Positions 37,807-46,502 are shown, counted from the stretch's first letter. The stretch is 64,000 nt of DNA from Bacteroidaceae bacterium (GCA_900769465.1 CAAGGT010000321.1:12903-76902); one strand, 5' to 3'. Made by a program: numbers and translations. Notes: a model not told the origin generated them from the letters alone.

Positions 37807-38820
37807 TTAGAAAATCGAGTTTACCGATTCAAGTATTTTATCACGCAATTCTGTATTTTTCAAAAACCAAGCAATTATCACCAATAGAGTGATTATGAAA
37901 ACAAATATTAGCCAAAAAGGCACGACAACACCTTTTTTACTCTTTTTTTTCTTCTTTGTCTTTTTGGCAGTAGGCTCACAGGTACTTGCAAGCTCACGCG
38001 ACTCCTCATCGTCAACAACTTCCAAGAGAGCAACCGTAACATTGTCATAACCGCCGGCATTGAGCGCAGAATTTATAAGTTCCTTCTTGCACACCTCAAT
38101 GTCCTCGCAGAAATCGTTCATCGTAACAACAATCTCCTCGTCCCTGCACAAACCGCACAATCCATCACTGCACAACAGGATTCTGTCACCTGTCCTCAAT
38201 GTAACGGATACGAAATCGGGGTTGGCCCTGTCCTTGAAATCACCAAGACAACGTGTGATGATATTGCTGTTCGGGTGGTCAAAAGCAAGGTCTTCGTCGA
38301 GCTTGCCGGCATCCACCAATTCCTGCACATATGAGTGGTCCTTTGAAATTCTCCTCAATCCGGTTTCGGGATTGAAAAGATATCCGCGACTGTCACCGCA
38401 CCACGAAAGGTAGGCCTTTCTGCCTATTACCCATGCAAAAATAAGCGTGGTACCCATACCCTTTGTCTCGGGGTCCTCGTCTACCCTCTTTTTGATGGCA
38501 GCATCGGCTTTTTCAACTATTCCACGCATGAACTTCTCTACATCCTTCTCGGACTTTACAATCTTCTTGAGATTGGCATTAAGAAATTCCTGTTTCACGT
38601 GTTCCACGGCAATGGCCGAAGCAACCTCTCCGGCATTCAGGCCGCCCATACCGTCGGCAACGACAAAAGCGCATCCTTCGTCACACAAAGTTACGCCTTC
38701 GGACACGTCTGTAGGCACAAACCAATCGGGACGGCTGAGGTCTATGTTCGCTATAAAATTATCTTCATTGTTGGTACGAACGCAACCTACGTTTGTCCCT
38801 GCGGTTAGTTTTACTCTCAT
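37807..38820 (-). CDS. PP2C-family Ser/Thr phosphatase with C-terminal membrane helix
   Basis: 337 residues. The metal-binding motifs of PP2C/Stp phosphatases are present: NNEDNF near residue 18, DGMGG near 57, and GGYDNVTVALLEV near 255. A Lys-rich linker (~290-300) leads to a membrane helix (~303-327). It probably reverses phosphorylation by the two kinases of this locus, as PstP or PppA do for other kinase-FHA systems. A 126-base gap with a hairpin separates it from the FHA gene upstream. Confidence 0.9.
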   Translation of the reverse strand: MRVKLTAGTNVGCVRTNNEDNFIANIDLSRPDWFVPTDVSEGVTLCDEGCAFVVADGMGGLNAGEVASAIAVEHVKQEFLNANLKKIVKSEKDVEKFMRGIVEKADAAIKKRVDEDPETKGMGTTLIFAWVIGRKAYLSWCGDSRGYLFNPETGLRRISKDHSYVQELVDAGKLDEDLAFDHPNSNIITRCLGDFKDRANPDFVSVTLRTGDRILLCSDGLCGLCRDEEIVVTMNDFCEDIEVCKKELINSALNAGGYDNVTVALLEVVDDEESRELASTCEPTAKKTKKKKKSKKGVVVPFWLIFVFIITLLVIIAWFLKNTELRDKILESVNSIF

Positions 38821-38861
38821 CTTGAAATGAATTAATTGTAAAAAAAATATTTGTAGGAGCA

Positions 38862-38891
38862 GTGGTGTCGCAATAAAACATACGACACCAC
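38862..38891 (-). other. Hairpin in the longest gap of the cluster
   Basis: Perfect 9-base arms GTGGTGTCG (38862-38870) and CGACACCAC (38883-38891). On the minus strand it follows the FHA gene and is not directly followed by T, so it is more likely a partial terminator or an RNA stability element that sets the ratio of FHA-side to PP2C-side expression. Confidence 0.55.
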
Positions 38892-38946
38892 CGCTTTTAA
38901 CAGGTTATACCTTGTTCTTTAATCGAATGATTTAAGTACAGGATAA

Positions 38947-40869
38947 TTATTCGCCAATGTTCTTGATTGGTGCAGCAAAGTCACGGTCAGAAGCAACGTC
39001 TGTGTGACCAAGAATACCAACTACAGTCCAAATACCATCAATCTGTGTGAGTACAGGAGCACCATCAGCACCCTTGTAGTAACGCTTTGTAGCCAACTCG
39101 ATAACACCTACGTTGTTCAAGTCGGGTGAGTTAACGGTATTTGTTCTCAACTCAGGATTAACGTTCAATGAGTTCTTGAAGCCCTCCTGCTTTGGATAGC
39201 AAAGAGCAACCACGTTGTCACCTGAATTCATAGAAACAGAAGCTGAAGAAGAGTACTTCAAGCCCTTAACGCTTGCAAGCTGCTCGCTCTTACCGAGTGT
39301 AGCCCAGTCCTTGCTTGATGCAGAGTATACATACAATACGAAACGGCTGGTACCAACAAGTCTACGAACGTGCTTTGAAACAACAGCGCTCTTTACGTCA
39401 GCCTCGAGTCTATCATTCTCTGTGATTTTAGCTGTTGACATTTCGCTTGTTCTGAACTTGAAGCTTGTTCTTGCAGGAGAATATGCTGTAAAGTTAGCCT
39501 CAATCTTCCAACCGTACTGTGCAAGAACCTGAAGGTCGCTGAGTGTCCACTTGTCATTATTAGCATCCACACCGATGTACTCTACATAATTTCTGTCAAC
39601 AGTTGTTGAGTAGTAGTAGTACCAAGGCTCGATAACGCGACGTGCTGTTACAAAGACACCGTTCTCAAGCATAAAGCCTGTACCACCGGCAGCCTGCCAT
39701 TCGGTCATATCGAACTGGAAACGGAGTGTACCTGATTTATCATATACCTGGATGTTATCCATCTTAACGTAGTACACAGCAGAGTGGCAATCCTCGATGT
39801 TTGCGAACAAAGCATCTTTAGCAGGCTCCTCAACTGCAGGAGCAGCCTTTGCAGGAGCTGTCTTTGCAGGAGCAGCGGCAGCAGGAGCAGCCTCAGCCTC
39901 GGCAATAGCGTTGTTTGTATCCTTAATCTTGCTCTCGAGTTCCTTGATTGCAGCACTCTGCTCATCGGCAGCTCTCTTGTACTGACGGAGCTGGCTTGCA
40001 GCAGCGTTTGCATTCTTTCTTGCAGCCTCGGCAGCAGCGTTTGCAGCATCAATCTGTGCCTGGAGCGCAGCCTTCTCGGCAGCAGATGCCTCGGCCATAG
40101 CTGCTTCAGCAGCAAGACGCTCAGCCTCTTTCTCCTCAATCTGACGCTGGAGGTCATCAACATACTCCTGCTGACGATAGATCTCCTCGTTCTGCTTCTC
40201 AAGAGCCTCTCTCTGGTTCAACAGACCTCTCTCAAGTTCTGTCTTCTGCTCCTCGAGTACAGCAAGGTTCTTGCCCTGCTCTGAAATGCGGTCACCCTGC
40301 TCGGTGATAACCTTGTTGCTCCATACACCATAAGCAGCAAAGCCTGCAATGGCAAGGATAAAGAGGATTGTCAATGCGAGCAAGCCCTTCTTATAAGGAG
40401 CAAGTGCCTGCTTGCGGAAGAGGTTCATACGCTCTGTCATACCAATGCTCTTAACGAGGCTGCTGGCACCCTGAGGAACGATGAAGCCCATTACAGGACC
40501 GTGTGAAGAGAGACGGATCTCGTCACCTGAGTTAAGCTTTCTCTCGCCCTGTACAGGAACAGAGTTTACATAAGTTGCGTTTGTCTGTGAAAGTGGAATG
40601 ATCTTCCAACCGTCGCCCTCGCGTACGATAGCTGCGTGCTTGCGGCTTACGGTCTCACAAGACTCGTCGAAACGAACCTGACAGCTTGAATCACGACCGA
40701 GCTCAACCTGGTCTACGATAATCTTGTCAGAATCACCGGCATTGTGGTAACCTGTTGTTGTCTTGTGCTCGAGGATGTAATATGTACGACCAGAAGCACT
40801 GAAAAGGGCACCTACACCTGCACCTACCGAACCGGCCAAAGTGCGTTTGTAATTTACTTGTTCTGCCAT
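38947..40869 (-). CDS. FHA domain - membrane helix - coiled coil - degenerate protease-like protein
   Basis: 640 residues. An FHA domain covers ~30-130 (VELGRDSSCQVRF, VSRKHAAI, TNATYVN). A membrane helix is at ~163-185, a long coiled coil at ~190-320 and an Ala/Pro linker at ~330-355. The C-terminal domain (~360-640) has a trypsin/HtrA-like order: GGTGFMLENGVFVTARRV, where the protease His is Arg, and GADGAPVL, where the active Ser of GNSGGP-type is Asp-Gly; so catalytic residues seem lost. It would therefore bind, not cut, a periplasmic ligand, linking a cytoplasmic phospho-threonine reader to the envelope. The N-terminal residues carry KRTLAGS, a candidate kinase-target motif. Confidence 0.8.
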   Translation of the reverse strand: MAEQVNYKRTLAGSVGAGVGALFSASGRTYYILEHKTTTGYHNAGDSDKIIVDQVELGRDSSCQVRFDESCETVSRKHAAIVREGDGWKIIPLSQTNATYVNSVPVQGERKLNSGDEIRLSSHGPVMGFIVPQGASSLVKSIGMTERMNLFRKQALAPYKKGLLALTILFILAIAGFAAYGVWSNKVITEQGDRISEQGKNLAVLEEQKTELERGLLNQREALEKQNEEIYRQQEYVDDLQRQIEEKEAERLAAEAAMAEASAAEKAALQAQIDAANAAAEAARKNANAAASQLRQYKRAADEQSAAIKELESKIKDTNNAIAEAEAAPAAAAPAKTAPAKAAPAVEEPAKDALFANIEDCHSAVYYVKMDNIQVYDKSGTLRFQFDMTEWQAAGGTGFMLENGVFVTARRVIEPWYYYYSTTVDRNYVEYIGVDANNDKWTLSDLQVLAQYGWKIEANFTAYSPARTSFKFRTSEMSTAKITENDRLEADVKSAVVSKHVRRLVGTSRFVLYVYSASSKDWATLGKSEQLASVKGLKYSSSASVSMNSGDNVVALCYPKQEGFKNSLNVNPELRTNTVNSPDLNNVGVIELATKRYYKGADGAPVLTQIDGIWTVVGILGHTDVASDRDFAAPIKNIGE

Positions 40870-40925
40870 AGTAATAATTGTTTAGGTTTATAAATAGGTT
40901 TATTGATATTGTTTAATATTGTTCT

Positions 40926-42260
40926 TTATTGCTGTTCAAGCTTCAGTTTTGTATCACCAATGGATATGATGTCACCCACCTGCATCCAGAAACCCTTTTC
41001 GGTAACTTCGCTTGAATTGACATATGTTCCGTTGGTAGAACGCACCCATTGTCTTTCATCGGGGCGCCATTGTCCGTCTACTATGCGCCAGTCGCGGAAA
41101 TTGGCATCAGTCTCAAGCACACAATGGAAACGGGATATGTATGAGCTTTGTGTCTCGGTTATATGTATGTCGTTCTGCGATGTACGCCCCATGGTAAAGA
41201 GTTTGCGGCCTGTGGAGAGTGCCATCTGTGTCAGGTTATATACCTTGCCATACTCTTCGCCGTGCATGATCTTGAGGACAAGATTACCGCTTGCCGACGG
41301 TGCTGCAGGCTGTGGTTCCCTGTACACAGGAGCAGACGGAGCTGCCGGGGCCGGATTCATCAACATTGCGGTGTGATGCAATGACGGCTGAGGCAACATA
41401 CGCAGGACGGTGTTGGCATTCTGGAAACGCTCCTTGAAGTTAGGCTGCAGGCAACCCTCTATAATAACTTCCCAAGTGCGGCCATTCTCGACATTCATCA
41501 ACGCACTGCGGTCCCATTCACCGGCCTTGCCACGCTTTTGGTAACGCACAAGGTCATTCTGGTCCTCGAGCGGGCCGAACGGCAACTTGCCGGTAAGCAG
41601 CTGATACAGCATTACACCAAACGAGAATACGTCGGTTGTAGGGAGTACTGTAGCCTCACCCCTGGCCCTGTTCACCTGTTCGGGGGGCATATATGCATAT
41701 GTTCCGAAAATCTGATATGGTTTTCCAAAGATATTCCTTTCGGTCATTCGTTTGTTGCGGTCGCCACAGATTCCAAAGTCGGCAAGCACAGCCGTGCCGT
41801 CGGCCTTGAAAAGCACATTTTCGGGTTTCAGGTCCCTATGCACCTTACCGTTTGAGTGCAGGTCATTCAAACCGCCAAGAATCTCGCTCGATACCTTTGA
41901 TATATCTATATCCTTTTTACCTACTTTTGAGGAGAGGTCACCGCCGGAACAGAACTCCATGACAATATATGGGTTACCCTCGAGCAGGCCATAGTCATAG
42001 GAGTGTACCAGGTACTTGCTCTGGATGAGTCCGGTCTTGAACTCCATATCGAACCTGTCTATAAGAGGCTGTCTTATTTCAGAAGGGACATCCCACAAAC
42101 GCAACAGTTTCAGCGCATAGGTCTGGTTTGTCTGCAATTCCGTAACTTTATACACCTGTCCGAAAGCACCGTCACCCAGCGCCTTCACAATCTTGTATTT
42201 GGACAGGACAACCTGTCCGTCGGCATAGTCAATTCGTTGTGGTATTACAGTCTGGTTCAT
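40926..42260 (-). CDS. Ser/Thr protein kinase with C-terminal FHA domain
   Basis: 444 residues. Glycine loop GDGAFGQV (29-36), catalytic lysine K51, HRDLKPEN catalytic loop, DFG, and MPPE in place of APE: a complete RD kinase. The linker at ~300-330 is Pro/Ala-rich. The FHA domain (~330-444) has GRTSQNDI, SRFHCVLE and NGTYVN. No membrane helix is seen, so it is cytoplasmic. It begins MNQTVIPQ, resembling the threonine motif of the zinc-ribbon partner. The 11-base gap to that gene suggests tight co-expression. Confidence 0.92.
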   Translation of the reverse strand: MNQTVIPQRIDYADGQVVLSKYKIVKALGDGAFGQVYKVTELQTNQTYALKLLRLWDVPSEIRQPLIDRFDMEFKTGLIQSKYLVHSYDYGLLEGNPYIVMEFCSGGDLSSKVGKKDIDISKVSSEILGGLNDLHSNGKVHRDLKPENVLFKADGTAVLADFGICGDRNKRMTERNIFGKPYQIFGTYAYMPPEQVNRARGEATVLPTTDVFSFGVMLYQLLTGKLPFGPLEDQNDLVRYQKRGKAGEWDRSALMNVENGRTWEVIIEGCLQPNFKERFQNANTVLRMLPQPSLHHTAMLMNPAPAAPSAPVYREPQPAAPSASGNLVLKIMHGEEYGKVYNLTQMALSTGRKLFTMGRTSQNDIHITETQSSYISRFHCVLETDANFRDWRIVDGQWRPDERQWVRSTNGTYVNSSEVTEKGFWMQVGDIISIGDTKLKLEQQ

Positions 42261-42271
42261 ATCACTCTTTA

Positions 42272-43135
42272 TTAGAGAACGCGGTATCTCATACCCGCCA
42301 TAAGTATAACATCACCCTTCTTCAGGCATATATCGGCCGATGCTGTCATCTTTACCTCAACGGGCTCTCCGCTACCGTGGTCCATAGACTGCAGGGTATA
42401 GCCGAGTTCCTCGCCACCGGCGTTGCCGGCAACATCGTTGACAGTATGCTGCAGGTTTGGCTGCTGGGCAGGAGCCTGGTAAGCGGCAAAATCACCGGCA
42501 ACCATTGTTTTCTTGAGTTCGCTCTTGTCCTGTACACCGAACGGAGGCATTGCGGCAGGAGCCTCGGGGGTCTCGCGACCGGCAACCATTGTCTTCTTGA
42601 GTTCGCTCTTGTCCTGTACGCCGAACGGAGGCATTGCGGCTGGAGCCTCGGGAGTCTCGCGGCCGGCAACCATTGTCTTCTTGAGTTCGCTCTTGTCCTG
42701 TACACCGAACGGAGGCATTGCGGCAGGTGCCTCGGGAGCCGTACGGCCGGCAACCATAGTCTTCTTGAGGTCACTCTTGTCCTGCGCGGCAAAAGATGGT
42801 GTGCTTGGTGCCGACTGGTGAGAAGAAGCCATTCCTGCTCCAAAAGCAACAGTCTTGTTCATATCGTTCTTGGGAACTGCCGGAGCCGCCGGTTCACTGC
42901 ACTCCTGGAATTTGGGATTAGTAAAACCGCAATGAGGGCACGAAGGCATCTGCAAAGAGTACTCACGACCACATTTGTCACAAAAGACAACAGCCGGTGC
43001 CGACTGAGCCGGTGCCGGAGTCGGTGCATTGACTTTCTTTGGTTCCTCTACGGGAGAGAGTCTCAATTTCTGATTACACTTCTGGCAATTCTCCACCCCT
43101 TCAGGGTTCATCCAACCACAATTATCACATCTCAT
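42272..43135 (-). CDS. Zinc-ribbon protein with threonine-motif repeats
   Basis: 287 residues. Two zinc ribbons lie at the N-terminus (CDNCGWMNPEGVENCQKC and CDKCGREYSLQMPSCPHCG, residues ~3-75). The middle (~95-215) contains 28-residue tandem repeats, each with DKSELKKTMVAG; four such motifs are present plus a fifth diverged copy (DMNKTVAFG). The C-terminal ~60 residues are a beta domain ending GMRYRVL. The repeated threonine in a basic context looks like a kinase target read by FHA domains. It is the first gene of the operon. Confidence 0.7.
   Translation of the reverse strand: MRCDNCGWMNPEGVENCQKCNQKLRLSPVEEPKKVNAPTPAPAQSAPAVVFCDKCGREYSLQMPSCPHCGFTNPKFQECSEPAAPAVPKNDMNKTVAFGAGMASSHQSAPSTPSFAAQDKSDLKKTMVAGRTAPEAPAAMPPFGVQDKSELKKTMVAGRETPEAPAAMPPFGVQDKSELKKTMVAGRETPEAPAAMPPFGVQDKSELKKTMVAGDFAAYQAPAQQPNLQHTVNDVAGNAGGEELGYTLQSMDHGSGEPVEVKMTASADICLKKGDVILMAGMRYRVL
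42501..42800 (-). repeat. 84-base tandem repeats in the zinc-ribbon gene
   Basis: Copies begin at 42501, 42585, 42669 and 42753, exactly 84 bases (28 codons) apart. The first three are almost identical; the fourth is shorter and diverged. The period keeps the frame. Confidence 0.9.
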
Positions 43136-43199
43136 ACCAATATGCTTAAATCTTGATTAACATTCAACTTCAAATCCGCACCAAACGGAATATATCGGG

Positions 43200-43228
43200 C
43201 AAAATTAAAAATTTTTATAGAAACCAAA
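43200..43228 (-). promoter_or_regulatory. Bacteroidota-type promoter of the kinase/FHA cluster
   Basis: On the minus strand TTTG (complement of 43225-43228), 17 bases, then TAATTTTG (complement of 43200-43207). The start codon is at 43135, giving a leader of about 60 bases. The rest of 43136-43335 is AT-rich with nothing else. Confidence 0.55.
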
Positions 43229-43335
43229 AACTTTTTAACTAAAATTCCTCCTTTTTTTTTATTTAATGCGCTGAAAGTTAAATTTTAACACAAAAAAGAG
43301 TCACAATGGATTAAAAAAACGGCGATAGCTACAAG

Positions 43336-44208
43336 TCATAGGCACTCGTTACCAATCTCGGCAAAAAGCCTGAGCCCCGATATCGTATTGCTGAAACAGA
43401 TTGCACCGCCCGATGCGCGAAAAATCCTGTCGTTGGAGATTGAGAGATTGCGTTCGTGCGCCGGGTAGCGGTCATAATCGGGGTACAACAACGCGCCCGA
43501 CTGCAATCCTGCAAGCATCTCGCAATAGCAGCAAGCCACCTCGTACGTATTAACCTCATTCTCGGCACCATAGTTATACACGCCCGAGGGCAGGCTGAAT
43601 GTAAGCGGCAAGAACTCCACCACCTCGCGCACCCACGTTATACCACGGTACTCGCGCACAGGGAATATTATTGGAGTGCGCTCCTTTATTGAGCGCGAGA
43701 TGTTCAACACAAAATTCGCGTGCGACGGCATACCCTCGCGTTCACGGTCATACATCCATGTGGCGCGCAACACAACTGTATCGGGATTGAAATAGAGCGC
43801 ACGCTCCTCGGCCTCCAGCTTGTGGCGGCCATAGACATTCTCGGGAGCAACAGCTACATCCTCGGACAACGGACCACTCTCGAGGTTGCCGTTATAGACC
43901 TGGTCGCTTGAGAAGAACACCAGTTTTGCACCACATCGGGCCGATGCGCGGGCAATATTTGCTGCACCTTCAACATTCACACTGTAGCTCTCGGGCTCGT
44001 TGAGCTCGCAATAGGCCGTGTTCGACAATGCCGCAAGATGCACCACCACATCGGGGGTATGTTGCATAAAATAACCATCTACCGACTCGCGGTCTGTAAT
44101 ATCAAGCTCAGTGTGTGTCGGGGCCAGAATGGAGAACTCATTGCGCCAACGAGCAACAAAGCGGCTGCCCACAAAACCGCTTGCACCGGTTACAAGTATC
44201 TTTTTCAT
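43336..44208 (-). CDS. NAD-dependent epimerase / RmlD-like sugar-nucleotide reductase
   Basis: 290 residues with an N-terminal Rossmann motif (TGASGFVGSRF), VVHLAALSN, the FFSSDQVYNG strand, and YxxxK (VYGRHKLEAE), the pattern of extended SDR proteins closest to dTDP-4-dehydrorhamnose reductases (RmlD). The exact substrate cannot be read. It is separated by ~200 bases from the cluster and does not obviously belong to it. Confidence 0.8.
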   Translation of the reverse strand: MKKILVTGASGFVGSRFVARWRNEFSILAPTHTELDITDRESVDGYFMQHTPDVVVHLAALSNTAYCELNEPESYSVNVEGAANIARASARCGAKLVFFSSDQVYNGNLESGPLSEDVAVAPENVYGRHKLEAEERALYFNPDTVVLRATWMYDREREGMPSHANFVLNISRSIKERTPIIFPVREYRGITWVREVVEFLPLTFSLPSGVYNYGAENEVNTYEVACCYCEMLAGLQSGALLYPDYDRYPAHERNLSISNDRIFRASGGAICFSNTISGLRLFAEIGNECL

Positions 44209-44440
44209 AGCGCGAAGATAAGGAAAAGTTTCGCTACTGCAAATTTAATACCGAATTCATTATTACATACCTGCGGAGTGCGCGAAAAACTGTCCCTCAG
44301 TGAAGAGGGACAAGCGTAGCGGAGGGAGTTTAATTTTACATGCAATCCTGAGTTTTTAGATGCTTCGACTTCGCTCAGCATGACAGGAAGCATTGGGTCA
44401 ACTGTCAAATTGTTGCTTTATTTAATGGGAAAAGAAAAAC

Positions 44441-44640
44441 AATCAAGTAAACTTGTTATTTCTCGCTCGTTTGTTCAAATTAGCCTGAAGGCTGATATAC
44501 AAACTACACTCGCTTTGAAAAATAATCAAGTAAACTTGTTATTTCTCGCTCGTTTGTTCAAATTAGCCTAAAGGCTGATATACAAACTACACTCGCTTTG
44601 AAAAATAATCAAGTAAACTTGTTATTTCTCGCTCGTTTGT
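44441..44640. repeat. 83-base tandem repeat, about 2.4 copies
   Basis: Copies begin at 44441, 44524 and 44607. Copies 1 and 2 differ only at isolated bases. Each contains the small dyads CAAGT-AA-ACTTG and AGCCT-GA-AGGCT. The period is not a multiple of three. The third copy breaks off at the -7 box candidate of the downstream gene, so the array may be made from promoter-upstream DNA. Confidence 0.85.
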
Positions 44641-44651
44641 TCGTATATTCG
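44618..44651 (+). promoter_or_regulatory. Possible promoter for the 5'-nucleotidase-like gene
   Basis: CTTG (44618-44621), 22 bases, then TATATTCG (44644-44651). The -33 element is from the repeat array. The leader to the ATG at 44790 would be ~130 bases. Confidence 0.35.
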
Positions 44652-44789
44652 CAAAGGAATAGAAATAACCGGTAAAAGGTAGAGACCATGAAACACCTTA
44701 AACCTTTGATATTTTTTGTTGGTACAGCAACCCTTGGCCGGTCTTTACATAGTAACCTATAACAACACAACTTTCAAAATTATGAGAAA

Positions 44790-46502
44790 ATGAAAAAGAT
44801 ATTTATGCTGTTCGTTTTAATGGTAAGTTTTTTTGCCACTGCGCAAGAGACAACCGATACAATGTACATCTACAAAAATGGCAACATCATTGAACGCATT
44901 CCGGTCTCGGAGATAGACAGCGTGACTTTTACGCATCCGGTTGTACCTGATGAACCGGACCTGCCAACTGAGCCAATTGTAATTCTGTATGAGAATGATG
45001 TCCATTGCGCTGTCGACGGTTACCCTCTTCTCGTATCCGTACGTAAGGAGTGCCAGGCTGCTACAGACTATGTATCAACTGTATCATGCGGTGATTTCGC
45101 AAGCGGTGGCCTAATTGGAGCCATATCTAAAGGCGAACAGATTGTCAGGATAATGAACCATGTGGGGTACGATGCCATTGCTCTCGGCAACCATGAACTC
45201 GACTATGGAATTCCACAGATGTTGAACATAACAGAGTCCTTGAATGCTCCTGTGCTGTGTGCAAATCTCAAGAACGTGCAGACCGGCACATCACCATATC
45301 CGGCCTATCACATTATAAGTTACGGGGATGTTGACATTGCCTATATAGGCTTTACCACTACAACAAGCGGCACAGTCAAAAGTTTGAGCGATGAACAGGG
45401 TAATCCACTCTATAGCTTTATGCGAGAGGATTTCTACCTCAATGCACAAAAGTTCATTGACAAGGCACGCAAGGATGGAGCCGACTACATTATCGCCCTT
45501 TCACATTTGGGCGATAGCCAGACCGATGGAATGCATCCCAGTTCAACAAGTCTGATAGCCAATACCACAGGACTGGATGCAGTAATAGACGGACACGATC
45601 ACCATGTCATTGAAGAACAGTTCGTCAACGATAAGGATGGCAATCCGGTGCTGCTCACCTCATCGGGTTCAAATTTCCAATATGTAGGCAAACTTACCAT
45701 TGACACCAATGGAGGAGTACACTCTACTCTTGTAAGCACAGGTGACGATGAGATTACCCCCGACAATGAGACCGCATTGTTTGTCAATAGTGTAAAAGAA
45801 GAGGCCGAAGGCCTCGGCAATTTTGTCATTGGACACAGCGAGGTTGACCTGATGATATACGACGAGAACGGAAAGCGCATAGTGCGCAAACAGGAGACGA
45901 ATATCGGTGATTTTTGCGCCGATGCCTTCCGCGCTTTCACAGGTGCCGACATTGCAATGGTAAATGGCGGTGGAATACGCAAGGACATTAAGAAAGGAGA
46001 AGTGCTGTTCAACGATCTGTACAACGTCATGCCGTTCGGCGACATGATTGCAACAGGCAGCCTCACCGGTGAGCAGTTGCTCGACGTACTGGAGTATGCC
46101 GTATCGTCCCTGCCGGCAGAAGCAGGTGTCTTCATGCAGGTAAGCGGCTTGCGTTTCAAAATTAACCCCGACATACCATCCCCTGTAGTCATAGATTCCG
46201 AGACCGAAATGTTCTCACACATTGAGGCAGGAGAGCGTCGCGTTTCCGAAGTGGAAGTTCTGGACAAGCAAAGTGGAGAGTACGTGGATGTTGAGTTGTC
46301 GCGCAGATATACAATGGCAACACTAGACTACCTGATTCTTGAATTGGGAGGTTCCGGCATATTCAAAGGCGTAGAACCCGACCCGACATATTGGGGCGCG
46401 GAGATTGAGATTCTGCGCAGCTACATCGAAAACAATCTGAACGGCACAATAGGTTCAGAGTACAGCGAACCACAGGGCCGCATCATTTTCACCAATATGT
46501 AG
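44790..46502 (+). CDS. 5'-nucleotidase / metallophosphatase family protein
   Basis: 570 residues with a signal peptide (~1-18). The metal-binding motifs of UshA-type enzymes are present in order: YENDVHC, GDFASGG, GNHELDYG, HLG and GHDHH, followed by a 5'-nucleotidase C-terminal domain (from ~330) with NGGGIRKDI. These enzymes take phosphate off nucleotides and related esters outside the cytoplasm. The ~50 residues after the signal peptide form an extra acidic segment not usual in UshA. The next gene, a serine dehydratase, is 55 bases away and may share the transcript. Confidence 0.85.
   Translation: MKKIFMLFVLMVSFFATAQETTDTMYIYKNGNIIERIPVSEIDSVTFTHPVVPDEPDLPTEPIVILYENDVHCAVDGYPLLVSVRKECQAATDYVSTVSCGDFASGGLIGAISKGEQIVRIMNHVGYDAIALGNHELDYGIPQMLNITESLNAPVLCANLKNVQTGTSPYPAYHIISYGDVDIAYIGFTTTTSGTVKSLSDEQGNPLYSFMREDFYLNAQKFIDKARKDGADYIIALSHLGDSQTDGMHPSSTSLIANTTGLDAVIDGHDHHVIEEQFVNDKDGNPVLLTSSGSNFQYVGKLTIDTNGGVHSTLVSTGDDEITPDNETALFVNSVKEEAEGLGNFVIGHSEVDLMIYDENGKRIVRKQETNIGDFCADAFRAFTGADIAMVNGGGIRKDIKKGEVLFNDLYNVMPFGDMIATGSLTGEQLLDVLEYAVSSLPAEAGVFMQVSGLRFKINPDIPSPVVIDSETEMFSHIEAGERRVSEVEVLDKQSGEYVDVELSRRYTMATLDYLILELGGSGIFKGVEPDPTYWGAEIEILRSYIENNLNGTIGSEYSEPQGRIIFTNM

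Larger units (their letters stand above)
44209..44789. other. Repeat-rich spacer
   Basis: About 580 bases without a gene. Near 44290-44320 is a hairpin (TGTCCCTC...AGGGACA). Around 44360-44385 is a sequence (ACTTCGCTCAGCATGACAGG) of a kind often seen as dispersed palindromic repeats in Bacteroidota; its reverse frame gives the well-known spurious peptide VMLSEVEAS. From 44441 comes an 83-base tandem repeat. A promoter candidate follows. Confidence 0.6.

Noticed and set aside
42501..42800. CRISPR-like array
   Set aside because: The repeats are contiguous, keep the reading frame and have no spacers.
22605..43135. Calling the cluster a type VI secretion system
   Set aside because: Kinase, PP2C, FHA and VWA parts fit T6SS control, but no sheath, Hcp, VgrG, baseplate or ClpV gene is present.
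44205..44408. Small minus-strand gene with LSEVEAS
   Set aside because: This peptide is a known artefact of repeated non-coding DNA in Bacteroidota.
44441..44640. CRISPR-like array
   Set aside because: The whole 83-base unit repeats, so there are no unique spacers, and no cas gene is near.
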